Assembly: GCA_016869145.1 (NCBI GenBank)
Contig: VGEU01000002.1
Coordinates: forward strand, 1 to 64,000
Length of the DNA: 64,000 nt
Direction of reading: 5' to 3'
From: Alphaproteobacteria bacterium
Lineage (GTDB): Bacteria; Pseudomonadota; Alphaproteobacteria; MPNO01; VGEU01
Shown: positions 45,028-57,140 of the stretch, one piece after another
How the letters are laid out: each line of letters begins with the position of its first letter
Numbering within the stretch: the stretch's first letter is position 1
Notes under the pieces: generated by a model
What the model was told of the DNA's origin: nothing
Databases searched by the model: none
Seen by the model: only the letters and a program-made list of their open reading frames with translations
Translations under genes and position numbers: made by a program

Positions 45028-46922
45028 CAGCGTCGCTCCGTCTCGTTCACGGCGGCGATCCGATCGTCGCCGCGCGGTGCGCGGTCGCGCCGTGACGGGT
45101 CGCGCCGCTGCGTCTCGATCAGGATGTCGCGCGCGATCGGCGCCGCGACCTTTGATCCGCCGCCGCCATGCTCGACGATCACGGCCACCGCATATTGCGG
45201 CGCGTGCACCGGCGCATAGCCGACGAAGAGCGCGTGGTCGCGCTCCTCCCACGGCAGCTCCTCGTTCTTGAGCACGCGCGTCGCGCGCTCCGCCTTGGTG
45301 ATACGGCGCACCTGCGAGGTGCCGGTCTTGCCCCCCATCTCCTTTCCAACCTCGGCGATGCGCGCGCCATAGGCGGTGCCGGAGCGGCTGTTGGTGACCT
45401 GGTTCATGCCCTCGAGCACGACGCGGAGCGCCGATGGCGGAATGCCGAGAGCGGGCGCCTCGCCGGCACGATGGACGCGCGCACTCTCCCCGCTCGCGTC
45501 CGACAGGGTGAGATGCGGGACCACCGCGCGGCCGCCGTTGACGAGGCGCGCGGTCATCGTCGCGAGCTGCAGCGGGGTGGTCGTGATATAGCCCTGGCCG
45601 ATACCGGCGACGAGCGTCTCGCCCTGCTGCCAGTTCTCGCCGAACGTCGCGCGCTTCCACGCCCGCGTCGGGATCAGCCCCGGCTTTTCGCCCGGGATGT
45701 CGAGCCCGAGGGTCCGACCGAGTCCGAGCTTCAAGGACATCGCTTGGATGCGATCGACGCCGACGCGACGCGCGAGCTCGTAGAAATAGACGTCACAGGA
45801 CTGGGCCAGCCCCGAGATCATGTCCATGGGACCGTGGCCGTGCTTCTTCCAGCAATGGAACCGCGCGTTGCCGAGCTCGGTGTAGCCGCTGCACGTGATG
45901 CGCGTCGCGGGCGTCACCGCACCGGCCTCGAGCGCGGCGAGCGCCACCACCATCTTGAACGTCGACCCCGGTGCGTACTGCCCCGCGATCGCCTTGTTGG
46001 TCAACGGTCCGCGCGGGTCGCGCGTGAGCTCGCGCCACATCGTGGCCGACAGCCCCTGGCTGAAAGCGTTCGGATCGTAGCTCGGCCAGGACGCGAGCAC
46101 GAGGATATCGCCGTTGTGGACGTCGATGACCACCGCCGCCGCCGATTCCTCCGCCTTGAGCCTTTCCATCGCGACACGCTGCAGCTCGATGTCGAGCGTC
46201 AGCGTCACGTCGGCGCCGGGCGTGCCCTCCTCGCGGTAGATCTCGCGGATCGGCCTGCCGACGGCATTGACCTCGACCTGGCTGTTCCCTGCCTTGCCGC
46301 GGAGCCCCGTCTCGTGGAACCGCTCGACACCGGTCTTGCCGATCCTGAAACCGGGCAGCTCGAGCAGCGGGTCGCCGTCGAGATCGCGCTCGGCGGCGGC
46401 GGCGACGTAGCCGAGGACGTTGGCGGCGTCGATACCGAACGGATACTCGCGCGTCTGCCCCACCTCGATGCGCACGCCGGGAAGGTCCGGGGCATTGACC
46501 TCGATCCGCGACACATCGGACCAGTTCAGATTCTCCCGCACCGTGACCGGCACGAACCGCCTGATGCGCTTGAGCTCGCGATAGATGCGCTGGCGATCGG
46601 CATCGGTGACCGTCGTCATCTCCGACAGGATATCGAGCGTCCGATCGACGTCCTGCGCCTGCTCGGCGACGAGCAGCATCCGATAGTTCTCGCGGTTGAT
46701 CGCGAGCGGCTGTCCGGTGCGGTCGAGGATCCAGCCGCGTGGCGGCGCGAGAAGCCGGACGTTGATCCGGTTGTCCTCGGCGAGAAGCGTGTATTTCTCG
46801 GACTCGAGGACCTGCAGCTGATAGAGCCGCGCGCCGAGCAACCCGAACAACGCCATCTGCCCGCCGGCGAGGATCGCCACCCGGCGTGAGAAGCCGCGAT
46901 ACTGGCCGTTGTCGCGATACAT
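45027..46922 (-). CDS. mrdA: penicillin-binding protein 2
   Basis: RINVRLLAPPRGWILDRTGQPLA...IAGQYAPGSTFKMVVALAALEAG...GGKTGTSQVR. Confidence 0.97.
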   Translation of the reverse strand: MYRDNGQYRGFSRRVAILAGGQMALFGLLGARLYQLQVLESEKYTLLAEDNRINVRLLAPPRGWILDRTGQPLAINRENYRMLLVAEQAQDVDRTLDILSEMTTVTDADRQRIYRELKRIRRFVPVTVRENLNWSDVSRIEVNAPDLPGVRIEVGQTREYPFGIDAANVLGYVAAAAERDLDGDPLLELPGFRIGKTGVERFHETGLRGKAGNSQVEVNAVGRPIREIYREEGTPGADVTLTLDIELQRVAMERLKAEESAAAVVIDVHNGDILVLASWPSYDPNAFSQGLSATMWRELTRDPRGPLTNKAIAGQYAPGSTFKMVVALAALEAGAVTPATRITCSGYTELGNARFHCWKKHGHGPMDMISGLAQSCDVYFYELARRVGVDRIQAMSLKLGLGRTLGLDIPGEKPGLIPTRAWKRATFGENWQQGETLVAGIGQGYITTTPLQLATMTARLVNGGRAVVPHLTLSDASGESARVHRAGEAPALGIPPSALRVVLEGMNQVTNSRSGTAYGARIAEVGKEMGGKTGTSQVRRITKAERATRVLKNEELPWEERDHALFVGYAPVHAPQYAVAVIVEHGGGGSKVAAPIARDILIETQRRDPSRRDRAPRGDDRIAAVNETERR

Positions 46923-46936
46923 GGCCACGCGATCCC

Positions 46937-47446
46937 TCACCGCAGGATGTACTGGTGGAGACGCGCGAAGAACCAGACGAGCACCGGACACGCGCCGAGG
47001 GTGAGGAAGAACTGGAACACCGCGGGCAGCGGATCGACGAACGTGAATGCGAGACCCATGGTCACGAGCCACATGAGCGCGGCGGCGCCGGCGGCGATCA
47101 TGGTGAACGCCCACCAGACGACGAGGAAGGACTTCCCGATGAAGAACCGTTGCTGGTTCGACACCACGTGGTGGACGGTGACCAGGATCAGCGCATGGAG
47201 CCCGAGCGGCGTGCCGGCGAGAACGTCCTGGAACAGTCCGATCCCGAACGCGACCGAGAGCGGCAAGAGGTCGGGCCGGAAGATCGCCCAGTAGAACACC
47301 ACCACGAGGACGAGATTCGGCGCGATCCGCCAATAGCCCGGAAGGCCCAGCGGCAGCGTCGACATCAGCACCAGCGTGACGCAGAGCGCGATCGGCGTGC
47401 AATTCCGTGCGGTGCGATCGAGCCGCTGGAGGAACTCGACGATCAC
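46937..47446 (-). CDS. mreD: rod shape-determining protein MreD
   Basis: 169 aa polytopic membrane protein between mrdA and mreC; SVAFGIGLFQDVLAGTPLGLHAL. Confidence 0.88.
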   Translation of the reverse strand: MIVEFLQRLDRTARNCTPIALCVTLVLMSTLPLGLPGYWRIAPNLVLVVVFYWAIFRPDLLPLSVAFGIGLFQDVLAGTPLGLHALILVTVHHVVSNQQRFFIGKSFLVVWWAFTMIAAGAAALMWLVTMGLAFTFVDPLPAVFQFFLTLGACPVLVWFFARLHQYILR

Positions 47447-48327
47447 GGCCGCTTTCTCGCCGGCGCCGCCCTCTCTGCGGGCAGCACGCCCTCGATGCCG
47501 GGATAGTTGATCACGCGCACGGTCTCGATCCGGTCGAGATCGACCAGCGGGCGCACGCGGATCACGCCCTCCCCGACCGAGCCGACGACGCCGATCGGGA
47601 TCCCGGGCGGGAACACGCCGCCCTGGCCCGAGGTGACGATGCGATCGCCCGGCGCGACGACCGAGTTCTGCGGCAGGAACACCAGACGCGGGTCGCGGGT
47701 GTTGTCGCCGGCGAGAATGCCGTTGTCGCGGGAGGATTCGACCAGGACCGGGATGCGCGAGTTGAGGTCGGTCACGAGAAGGACGCGCGCGGAGCGCTCG
47801 CCCACGGTCGTGATGCGTCCGGCGAGCCCCGCGCCCGTGACCACCGCCTGCCCGCGGCCGACGCCGTCGCGCGAACCGGCGTTGATCAGCATCGAGTGGA
47901 CGAACACGCCGCTCGAATCGGCGAAGATCCGCGCCGTGATCGCCGTCGCGTTCGGATCGGGCACGAACTCGAGAAGTGTCCGGTAGTGCGCGTTTTCATG
48001 CGTGAGGCGGAGCGCGATCGTCTGCCACTCGAGAAGCCGCGCGTTCTGCTCGCGAAGTCGCGTGTTCTCCTCGCGGAGGCTGAACAGATCGTGCAGGGTC
48101 TCGATCCCGCGCGAGACGGCCGCGAGCGGCTCTGCGGCGACATGCATCAGCGGCGAGACGACATCGACGATGCCGCCGCGCACGCGCTCGATGACGACGG
48201 TCTCGGCCTTGCCGAGCAGCATCAGCGCGAAGGCGGAGAGCACCAGGAGGAAGAAGGCGAAGCGCTGCGCGAGGGCGCGCAGGGGGACTGCGATCCGCGT
48301 CGCCGTGCCTGTGCGCTGCTTGGCCAT
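47443..48327 (-). CDS. mreC: rod shape-determining protein MreC
   Basis: N-terminal TM, LREENTRLREQNARLLEWQ coiled coil, AGLAGRITTVGERSARVLLVTDLNSRIPVLVESS. Confidence 0.93.
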   Translation of the reverse strand: MAKQRTGTATRIAVPLRALAQRFAFFLLVLSAFALMLLGKAETVVIERVRGGIVDVVSPLMHVAAEPLAAVSRGIETLHDLFSLREENTRLREQNARLLEWQTIALRLTHENAHYRTLLEFVPDPNATAITARIFADSSGVFVHSMLINAGSRDGVGRGQAVVTGAGLAGRITTVGERSARVLLVTDLNSRIPVLVESSRDNGILAGDNTRDPRLVFLPQNSVVAPGDRIVTSGQGGVFPPGIPIGVVGSVGEGVIRVRPLVDLDRIETVRVINYPGIEGVLPAERAAPARKRP

Positions 48328-48401
48328 CTTCGTTTCGCTCCGCGCTGCGGCCGGTGGATCCGGTTTCGACGATTGTGGGTCGCGAAGGCGTTAAGGCGCC
48401 G

Positions 48402-49463
<1,062 letters not shown>

Positions 49464-49533
49464 TCAACGGCTCGGCAGCCGGCGGCGCCGGCGCCCGCCC
49501 TGATTGCCTTGGCGTCGACCCGGGATTTCGGTT

Positions 49534-51087
49534 CTACGCGCTGAGAGCCTTCGGTACTGTTTTCTCTCTCTTTACTAACAGTTTGTTTAACGCGTTCACA
49601 TAGGCGCGCGCGGCACTGACGAGCGTGTCGGTATCGGCACCCTGGCCGTTGACCGTCTTGCCGCCTTCCTCGAGCCGGACCGTGACCTCAGCCTGGGCAT
49701 CGGTCCCCTCGGTCACCGCGTTCACCTGGAACAGCTGCAGCTTCACCTCGTGCGGGAACAGCGCCTTGATCGCGTTGAAGGTGGCATCGACCGGGCCGTC
49801 CCCGGTCGCCGTGGTTTGGCGGACCTCGCCGTCGATGTCGAGCTCGAGATCGGCAGTCGGCGCCCCGCGCGAGCCACAGACGATCTGGAGCGAGACGAAC
49901 TTCACCCGGTCGTGGCGCCGCATCACCTCGTCGTCGACGAGGGCGACGATATCCTCGTCGAACACGTCCTTCTTCTTGTCGGCGAGGACCTTGAAGCGGC
50001 GGAACGCCTCCTGGACCGCGTTGTCGCCGAGCTCGTAGCCGAGCTCCTTCAGCTTCACCTTGAAGGCGTGCCGGCCGGAGTGCTTGCCCATCACGAGCGT
50101 CGACTTGGTGAGGCCGATCGATTCGGGCGTCATGATCTCGTAGGTTCCGGCATGCTTGAGCATGCCGTCCTGGTGGATGCCCGATTCGTGCGCGAACGCG
50201 TTGGCGCCGACGATCGCCTTGTTCGGCTGGACGACGAAGCCGGTGACCGTCGAGACCAGGCGCGAGGCCTTGGTGATCATCTTGGTGTTGATGCCGGTCG
50301 TGTAGGGCATCGAATCAGCGCGGGTGCGCAGCGCCATCACGACCTCCTCGAGCGCGGCGTTGCCCGCGCGCTCGCCGAGACCGTTGATCGTGCACTCGAT
50401 CTGTCGGGCGCCGCCGGCGACGCCGGCGAGCGAGTTTGCCACCGCGAGGCCGAGATCGTTGTGGCAATGGGTCGAGAACACGGCCTTGTCGCTGTTCGGC
50501 ACGCGCTCGCGCAGCATGCGGAACACCGCGCCATATTCCTCCGGAACCGCATAGCCGACGGTGTCGGGAATGTTGATGGTCCGCGCCCCCGACTTGATCG
50601 CCGCCTCGACGCAGCGGCACAGGAAGTCGTGCTCGGTGCGCGAGCCGTCTTCGGCCGACCATTCGACATCATCGGTGAAGCGGCGCGCATGGGTCACGCT
50701 GTCGACGACCGCCTGATGCACCTCCTCCGGGCTCATCTGCAGCTTGAACTTCATGTGCAGCGGGCTCGTGGAGATGAAGGTGTGGATGCGCGCACGCCTG
50801 GCGGGCTTCAACGCCTCGCCGGCGCGATCGATGTCGCCGCGACTCGACCGCGCGAGGCCGCACACGACCGCGTCCTTAATCAGCTTCGAGACCTCGGAGA
50901 CGGAGGCGAAGTCACCCGGCGAGGCGATCGGGAAGCCGGCCTCGATCACGTCGACGCCGAGCTCCTGGAGGAGCTCCGCGATCTTCAACTTCTCGTCGAG
51001 GTTCATGGAGGCGCCCGGCGATTGCTCGCCGTCGCGGAGCGTGGTGTCGAATATCGTGACGCGGTTCGCGTCGGTCTTGGTGCTCAT
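49534..51087 (-). CDS. leuA: 2-isopropylmalate synthase
   Basis: [44 protein letters not shown]...[17 protein letters not shown]...[13 protein letters not shown]; alternative in-frame ATG at 51138. Confidence 0.96.
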   Translation of the reverse strand: MSTKTDANRVTIFDTTLRDGEQSPGASMNLDEKLKIAELLQELGVDVIEAGFPIASPGDFASVSEVSKLIKDAVVCGLARSSRGDIDRAGEALKPARRARIHTFISTSPLHMKFKLQMSPEEVHQAVVDSVTHARRFTDDVEWSAEDGSRTEHDFLCRCVEAAIKSGARTINIPDTVGYAVPEEYGAVFRMLRERVPNSDKAVFSTHCHNDLGLAVANSLAGVAGGARQIECTINGLGERAGNAALEEVVMALRTRADSMPYTTGINTKMITKASRLVSTVTGFVVQPNKAIVGANAFAHESGIHQDGMLKHAGTYEIMTPESIGLTKSTLVMGKHSGRHAFKVKLKELGYELGDNAVQEAFRRFKVLADKKKDVFDEDIVALVDDEVMRRHDRVKFVSLQIVCGSRGAPTADLELDIDGEVRQTTATGDGPVDATFNAIKALFPHEVKLQLFQVNAVTEGTDAQAEVTVRLEEGGKTVNGQGADTDTLVSAARAYVNALNKLLVKREKTVPKALSA

Positions 51088-51116
51088 GGATGAGCTCCCT
51101 TTCAACCTTCGTTGCG

Positions 51117-51190
51117 GACTTAGGTGGATTGGCGGCATTTTTCCCCTGATCCCGTGCGTCACGCGGACGCCGGTCAGGGGCACCTAAGTC
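51117..51190 (-). promoter_or_regulatory. structured leuA leader: two-tier stem GACTTAGGTG...CACCTAAGTC / CCCCTGA...TCAGGGG
   Basis: Perfect 10-bp and 7-bp arms; one arm continuous (51174-51190), the other interrupted by 16 nt (51117-51126, 51143-51149). Confidence 0.55.
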
Positions 51191-51236
51191 GCAGAACCCC
51201 GTCGCCACCCTGGTTGTTGATGCCGAGCGCAGGCAT
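51174..51236 (-). other. possible leuA leader peptide ORF MPALGINNQGGDGVLRLRCP*
   Basis: 20-codon ORF (ATG 51236, TGA at 51174) whose 3' end and stop lie inside the leader stem; V-L-R-L near the end. Confidence 0.3.
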
Positions 51237-51248
51237 GACCGGCCGCGT

Positions 51249-51467
51249 CGCCGCGGCGGCGCCGTTCGCATCCCCCCTCGTGTGCCGTCCGCGACATCGG
51301 GATGACCTTGCACTCGATCCGTCTAGGTATTTGTCCACTAGGTACGGGTCCACGCGCCGCGGCGGCGCCGTTCGCATCCCCCCTCGTGTGCCGTCCGCGA
51401 CATCGGGATGACCTTGCACTCGATCCGTCTAGGTATTTGTCCACTAGGTACGGGTCCACGCGCCGCG
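51249..51467. repeat. perfect 106-bp tandem duplication (51249-51354, 51355-51460) plus 7-bp start of a third unit
   Basis: CGCCGCGGCGGCGCCGTTCGCATCCCCCCTCGTGTGCCGTCCGCGACATCGGGATGACCTTGCACTCGATCCGTCTAGGTATTTGTCCACTAGGTACGGGTCCACG read twice. Confidence 0.9.
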
Positions 51468-51550
51468 CCGGCGCTGGTCGCCGCCGTCGGTCGTGGCCGA
51501 ATGCCTATGTCTACGCCATGTCGCCGCGCCGTCGCAACGGAATTGTGGAA

Positions 51551-51572
51551 AACCCGCGATTTCTTGCGGGTT
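51551..51572 (-). terminator. Rho-independent-like terminator downstream of ilvC
   Basis: Minus strand AACCCGC-AAGAAATC-GCGGGTT followed by TT; begins 28 bp past the ilvC stop. Confidence 0.55.
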
Positions 51573-51599
51573 CCAGCGTGTTGCGACGACCGGGCGGCG

Positions 51600-53260
<1,661 letters not shown>

Positions 53261-53287
53261 GATCTCTGTCCGACGCGCCGGTCCGGC

Positions 53288-55051
53288 TCAGACCAGCACC
53301 ATGCCTTCCTCGGAGATCGGCCGCTTGGCCTCGTCATCGGGGCCGAGCAGCATCTCGTTGTGGGCCGCCCCCGACGGGATCATCGGGAAGCAGTTCTCGG
53401 TCTGGTCGACCTGGATGTCGGCAATCACCGGCTTGTCGACGGCGATCATCTCGGCGATCACGCCGTCGACGTCGCCGGGTTTGGTTGCGCGCAGCCCGAC
53501 GCCACCGAACGCCTCGGCGAGCTTGACGAAGTCGGGGAGCGCCGCGGTGTAGCTCTCCGAATAGCGTCCGCCGTGCAGGAGTTCCTGCCACTGGCGAACC
53601 ATGCCCATCCACTGGTTGTTGATGATGAACACCTTGACCGGCAAGCGGTGCTGGATCGCGGTCGACATCTCCTGGATGTTCATCAGGATCGAGGCCTCGC
53701 CCGCGATATCGATGACGAGCGCCTTCGGGTGCGCGATCTGCACGCCGATCGCGGCCGGCAGGCCATAGCCCATGGTGCCGAGCCCGCCCGATGTCATCCA
53801 GCGGTTCGGCTCCTCGAACTTGAAGAACTGTGCCGCCCACATCTGGTGCTGGCCGACCTCGGTGGTGATGTAGACGTCGCGGTCCTTGACGTGCTCGTAG
53901 AGGCGCTGGATCGCATATTGCGGCTTGATGATCGAATCCGAGCCCGCGTAGCGGAGACAGTCGCGCGCGCGCCATTGATCGATCTGCGTCCACCAGGCGG
54001 CGATCGCCTTGCGGTCGGGGCTCAACTTCTTGGCCTTCCAGCGCGCGATCAGGGCCTCGAGCACGTGCGTCGCGTCGCCGACCAGCGGCACCTCGACCGG
54101 CACGTTCTTGTTGATCGACGACGAATCGATGTCGACATGGATTCTCTTCGAGTTGGGCGAGAAGGCGGCGAGGCGCCCGGTGACGCGATCGTCGAACCGC
54201 GCACCGACATTGATCAGGACGTCGCAACCGTGCATCGCGAGGTTCGACTCGTACGTGCCGTGCATGCCGACCATGCCGAGGAACTGGCGGTCGGACGCCG
54301 GATAGGCGCCGAGCCCCATCAGCGTCAGCGTGATGGGATAGCCGGTCATCTGCACCAAGCGGCGCAGGAGCTCGGACGCCTTCGGGCCGGAATTGATCAC
54401 ACCGCCGCCGCAGTAGAAGAGCGGCCGCCGCGCGTTGGCGATCAGATCGACGGCGCGGTCGATCGCATCGGGATCGGCGTCGAGACGCGGCTGGTAGCGC
54501 TTGTGCTGCACCTTGATGGCCTGGCCCGAATAGGTGTGGAGGGCCATCAGGATGTCCTTGGGCAGATCGACCAGCACCGGACCCGGCCGCCCGCTCCGCG
54601 CGACGTAGAAGGCCTCGTGCATGACCCGCTCGAGGTCCTCGATCTTCTTCACGAGATAGTTGTGCTTGGTGCAGGGCCGCGTGATGCCGGTGGTATCGGC
54701 CTCCTGGAAGGCGTCGTTGCCGATGAGGTGGGTCGGGACCTGGCCGGTGAGGCAGACCAGCGGGATCGAATCCATGAACGCGTCGGTCAGGCCGGTCACG
54801 ATGTTGGTCGCGCCGGGGCCGGAGGTGACCAGAACCACGCCGACCTTGCCGGTCGAGCGCGCATAGCCCTCGGCCATGTGGACGGCGCCGCCCTCCTCGC
54901 GCACCAGGATGTGGCGGACGGAGTTCTGCTTGAACAGCGCGTCATAGATCGGGAGAACGGCGCCTCCGGGATAGCCGAAGATGACGTCGACGCCCTGGTC
55001 CACGAGCGCCCGGATGGCGATTTCGGACCCTGTCATCGGCTGTTCGGACAT
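53288..55051 (-). CDS. ilvB: acetolactate synthase large subunit
   Basis: MTGSEIAIRALVDQGVDVIFGYPGGAVLPIYDAL...EGGAVHMAEGYARSTGKVGVVLVTSGPGATN; ThDP motif GEASILMNIQEMSTAIQHRLPVKVFIINNQWMGMVRQWQ. Confidence 0.97.
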   Translation of the reverse strand: MSEQPMTGSEIAIRALVDQGVDVIFGYPGGAVLPIYDALFKQNSVRHILVREEGGAVHMAEGYARSTGKVGVVLVTSGPGATNIVTGLTDAFMDSIPLVCLTGQVPTHLIGNDAFQEADTTGITRPCTKHNYLVKKIEDLERVMHEAFYVARSGRPGPVLVDLPKDILMALHTYSGQAIKVQHKRYQPRLDADPDAIDRAVDLIANARRPLFYCGGGVINSGPKASELLRRLVQMTGYPITLTLMGLGAYPASDRQFLGMVGMHGTYESNLAMHGCDVLINVGARFDDRVTGRLAAFSPNSKRIHVDIDSSSINKNVPVEVPLVGDATHVLEALIARWKAKKLSPDRKAIAAWWTQIDQWRARDCLRYAGSDSIIKPQYAIQRLYEHVKDRDVYITTEVGQHQMWAAQFFKFEEPNRWMTSGGLGTMGYGLPAAIGVQIAHPKALVIDIAGEASILMNIQEMSTAIQHRLPVKVFIINNQWMGMVRQWQELLHGGRYSESYTAALPDFVKLAEAFGGVGLRATKPGDVDGVIAEMIAVDKPVIADIQVDQTENCFPMIPSGAAHNEMLLGPDDEAKRPISEEGMVLV

Positions 55052-55202
55052 GACGCACAAACCTCTCCGTCTATCGGCTCTCGCCGGTAATCGCCTGGAT
55101 GTTCCCTCGCGTGGATCGCTGGTGCCTGCTAGGCCGCCCGAAGCGGCGCGAAACCGGTCCCGAACGGCCGACTCGCCGACCAGCGCGGCGGAACCTATCC
55201 GC

Positions 55203-56186
55203 TCAACCGTCGAGGGTCAATAGGGAAGCGCTAATAAATGCAAAGATTCCCGGCCCGTGACTTTCCGAATATTTCTCACCGATCCGGACATCGGGTCGCA
55301 GCTGGTGGCGAAACCAGGTCGCCTGACGCTTGGCATAGCGGCAGGTCGCGGCCACCGTCGCGGCCTCGGCCTCGGCGAGCGATGCCCGCCCGGCGAGATG
55401 GTCCGCAAGCTCCCGGACCCCGAGCGCCTTCCGCGCCGGCAGCCGGTCGTCACCGGCGATCGCGATGAGCCGCCGTACCTCGTCGAGGGCCCCGCCCGCG
55501 ACCATGCGGCGGAGCCGGGCGGCGACGGCCTCGCGCACGGCGGCGCGATCCGGATCGACCAGGATCACGACGAAGCGACCCGCGACCGCCAGGGTCTCCG
55601 GCTCCTTCTGCCACGACGACAGCGACCGACCGGTGGCCAGGAGGACCTCCCAGGCCCGGCGCACGCGCTGCGTGTCGGCCGGCGCGATCCGCGCGGCCAT
55701 CGCCGGATCTTCGGCCGCGAGGCGCGCGTGGAGCCCGCGTTGGCCGAGCCGGGCGAGGGTACGGCCGGCCTCCGCCTGGACCTCGGACGGGACCTCCGGG
55801 ATCGGCGCGAGACCGCGCATGAGCGCGTTCAGATAGAACCCCGTGCCGCCGACGACGACGGGCAATCGGCCGCGCGCCCGAGCCTCCGCGATCGCTGCCG
55901 TTGCCAAACGGCTCCAGCGCCCGGCCGAACAGGGCTCGGTCGGGTCGAGGAATCCGAACAAAAGGTGCGGCAGCCTCACCTGGGCAGCCGCGTCCGGCTG
56001 GTCGGTCAGCACCTCGATCCCTCGATAGACCTGCATCGCGTCGGCGTTGACGACGGTGCCGTCAAATCGCGCCGCGAGATCGAGCGCAAGTGCGGACTTG
56101 CCGCTCGCTGTCGGCCCGGCGATAACGACCACCAGCCGAGCGGTGTCACGGACATCGCCCGACGCCCCTTCGATCACGACGCCCAT
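55203..56186 (-). CDS. miaA: tRNA dimethylallyltransferase
   Basis: VVIAGPTASGKSALALDLAARFDGTVVNADAMQVYRGIEVLTDQP...YAKRQATWFRHQL. Confidence 0.95.
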   Translation of the reverse strand: MGVVIEGASGDVRDTARLVVVIAGPTASGKSALALDLAARFDGTVVNADAMQVYRGIEVLTDQPDAAAQVRLPHLLFGFLDPTEPCSAGRWSRLATAAIAEARARGRLPVVVGGTGFYLNALMRGLAPIPEVPSEVQAEAGRTLARLGQRGLHARLAAEDPAMAARIAPADTQRVRRAWEVLLATGRSLSSWQKEPETLAVAGRFVVILVDPDRAAVREAVAARLRRMVAGGALDEVRRLIAIAGDDRLPARKALGVRELADHLAGRASLAEAEAATVAATCRYAKRQATWFRHQLRPDVRIGEKYSESHGPGIFAFISASLLTLDG

Positions 56187-56212
56187 CTTGTTTCCGTCCG
56201 CGGGGTTCGGCC

Positions 56213-57109
56213 ATGCAGGACGTCGCCACGCTTCTCACCGCAACGTCGCGGGCCGATCTGACCGACCGCGATGCCGCCGCCGTGCGCGCGGCGATCGCGC
56301 AATCCGGCGCGACACCGATCGCGACGCAATGGCTGTCGCCGCAGATCGCCTGCGACGTCGTGTTTACGGGCGCGAACCGGGGCGATGTGTCGGCGGCGTT
56401 GCGCAAGACGTTCGCCGACGCGGCCTTCGATCTCGTCGTTCAGCGGCGGCCCGGACGGCGCAAGGACCTCCTCGTCGCCGACATGGACGCGACGATCATC
56501 GCCGAGGAGACGCTCGACGAACTTGCCGCGGTCGCCGGCCTCCGCGACCGCATCGCACCGATCACCCAACGCGCGATGAACGGCGAGATCGGGTTCGAGG
56601 AAGCGATGCGCCTGCGCGTGCGGATGCTCGAGGGAGTCCATGTTTCCCAGCTCGAATCGACATTCGACCGCATCAGCATGACCCCCGGCGCGCGCACGCT
56701 GGTGCAGACCATGCGCGCGCACGGCTCCTATACCTTGCTGCTGTCGGGCGGGTTCAGCTATTTCACGAGCCGGATCCGCGGCGCGATCGGTTTCGATCGC
56801 GACATCGGGAACGACATCGCGATCGAAGGCGACCAGCTCACCGGTGCGATCGACGGCCCGGTCCTCGCGCCCGGCGCGAAGCACGCCGCGCTCGTTCGGA
56901 TCGCCGCCGAGCGCCATGTGCCGCTCTCCGAGACGCTCGCCGTCGGCGACGGCGCCAACGATATCGGCATGCTGCAGGCCGCAGGGCTCGGCGTCGCCTA
57001 CCGGCCGAAGCCGGTCGTCGCCGCCGCGGTCGCGGTCCAGCTTCGCCACGCCGATCTCACCGGGCTTCTCTACCTGCAGGGCTATAGCCAGCAGGAGTTC
57101 CGGCGCTAG
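56213..57109 (+). CDS. serB: phosphoserine phosphatase
   Basis: LLVADMDATIIAEETLDELAAVAGL...LLSGGFSYFTSRI...LAVGDGANDIGMLQAAGLGVAYRPKP. Confidence 0.95.
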   Translation: MQDVATLLTATSRADLTDRDAAAVRAAIAQSGATPIATQWLSPQIACDVVFTGANRGDVSAALRKTFADAAFDLVVQRRPGRRKDLLVADMDATIIAEETLDELAAVAGLRDRIAPITQRAMNGEIGFEEAMRLRVRMLEGVHVSQLESTFDRISMTPGARTLVQTMRAHGSYTLLLSGGFSYFTSRIRGAIGFDRDIGNDIAIEGDQLTGAIDGPVLAPGAKHAALVRIAAERHVPLSETLAVGDGANDIGMLQAAGLGVAYRPKPVVAAAVAVQLRHADLTGLLYLQGYSQQEFRR

Positions 57110-57140
57110 CGCGGACCACGCCGTCACGCGGGCGACCCGA

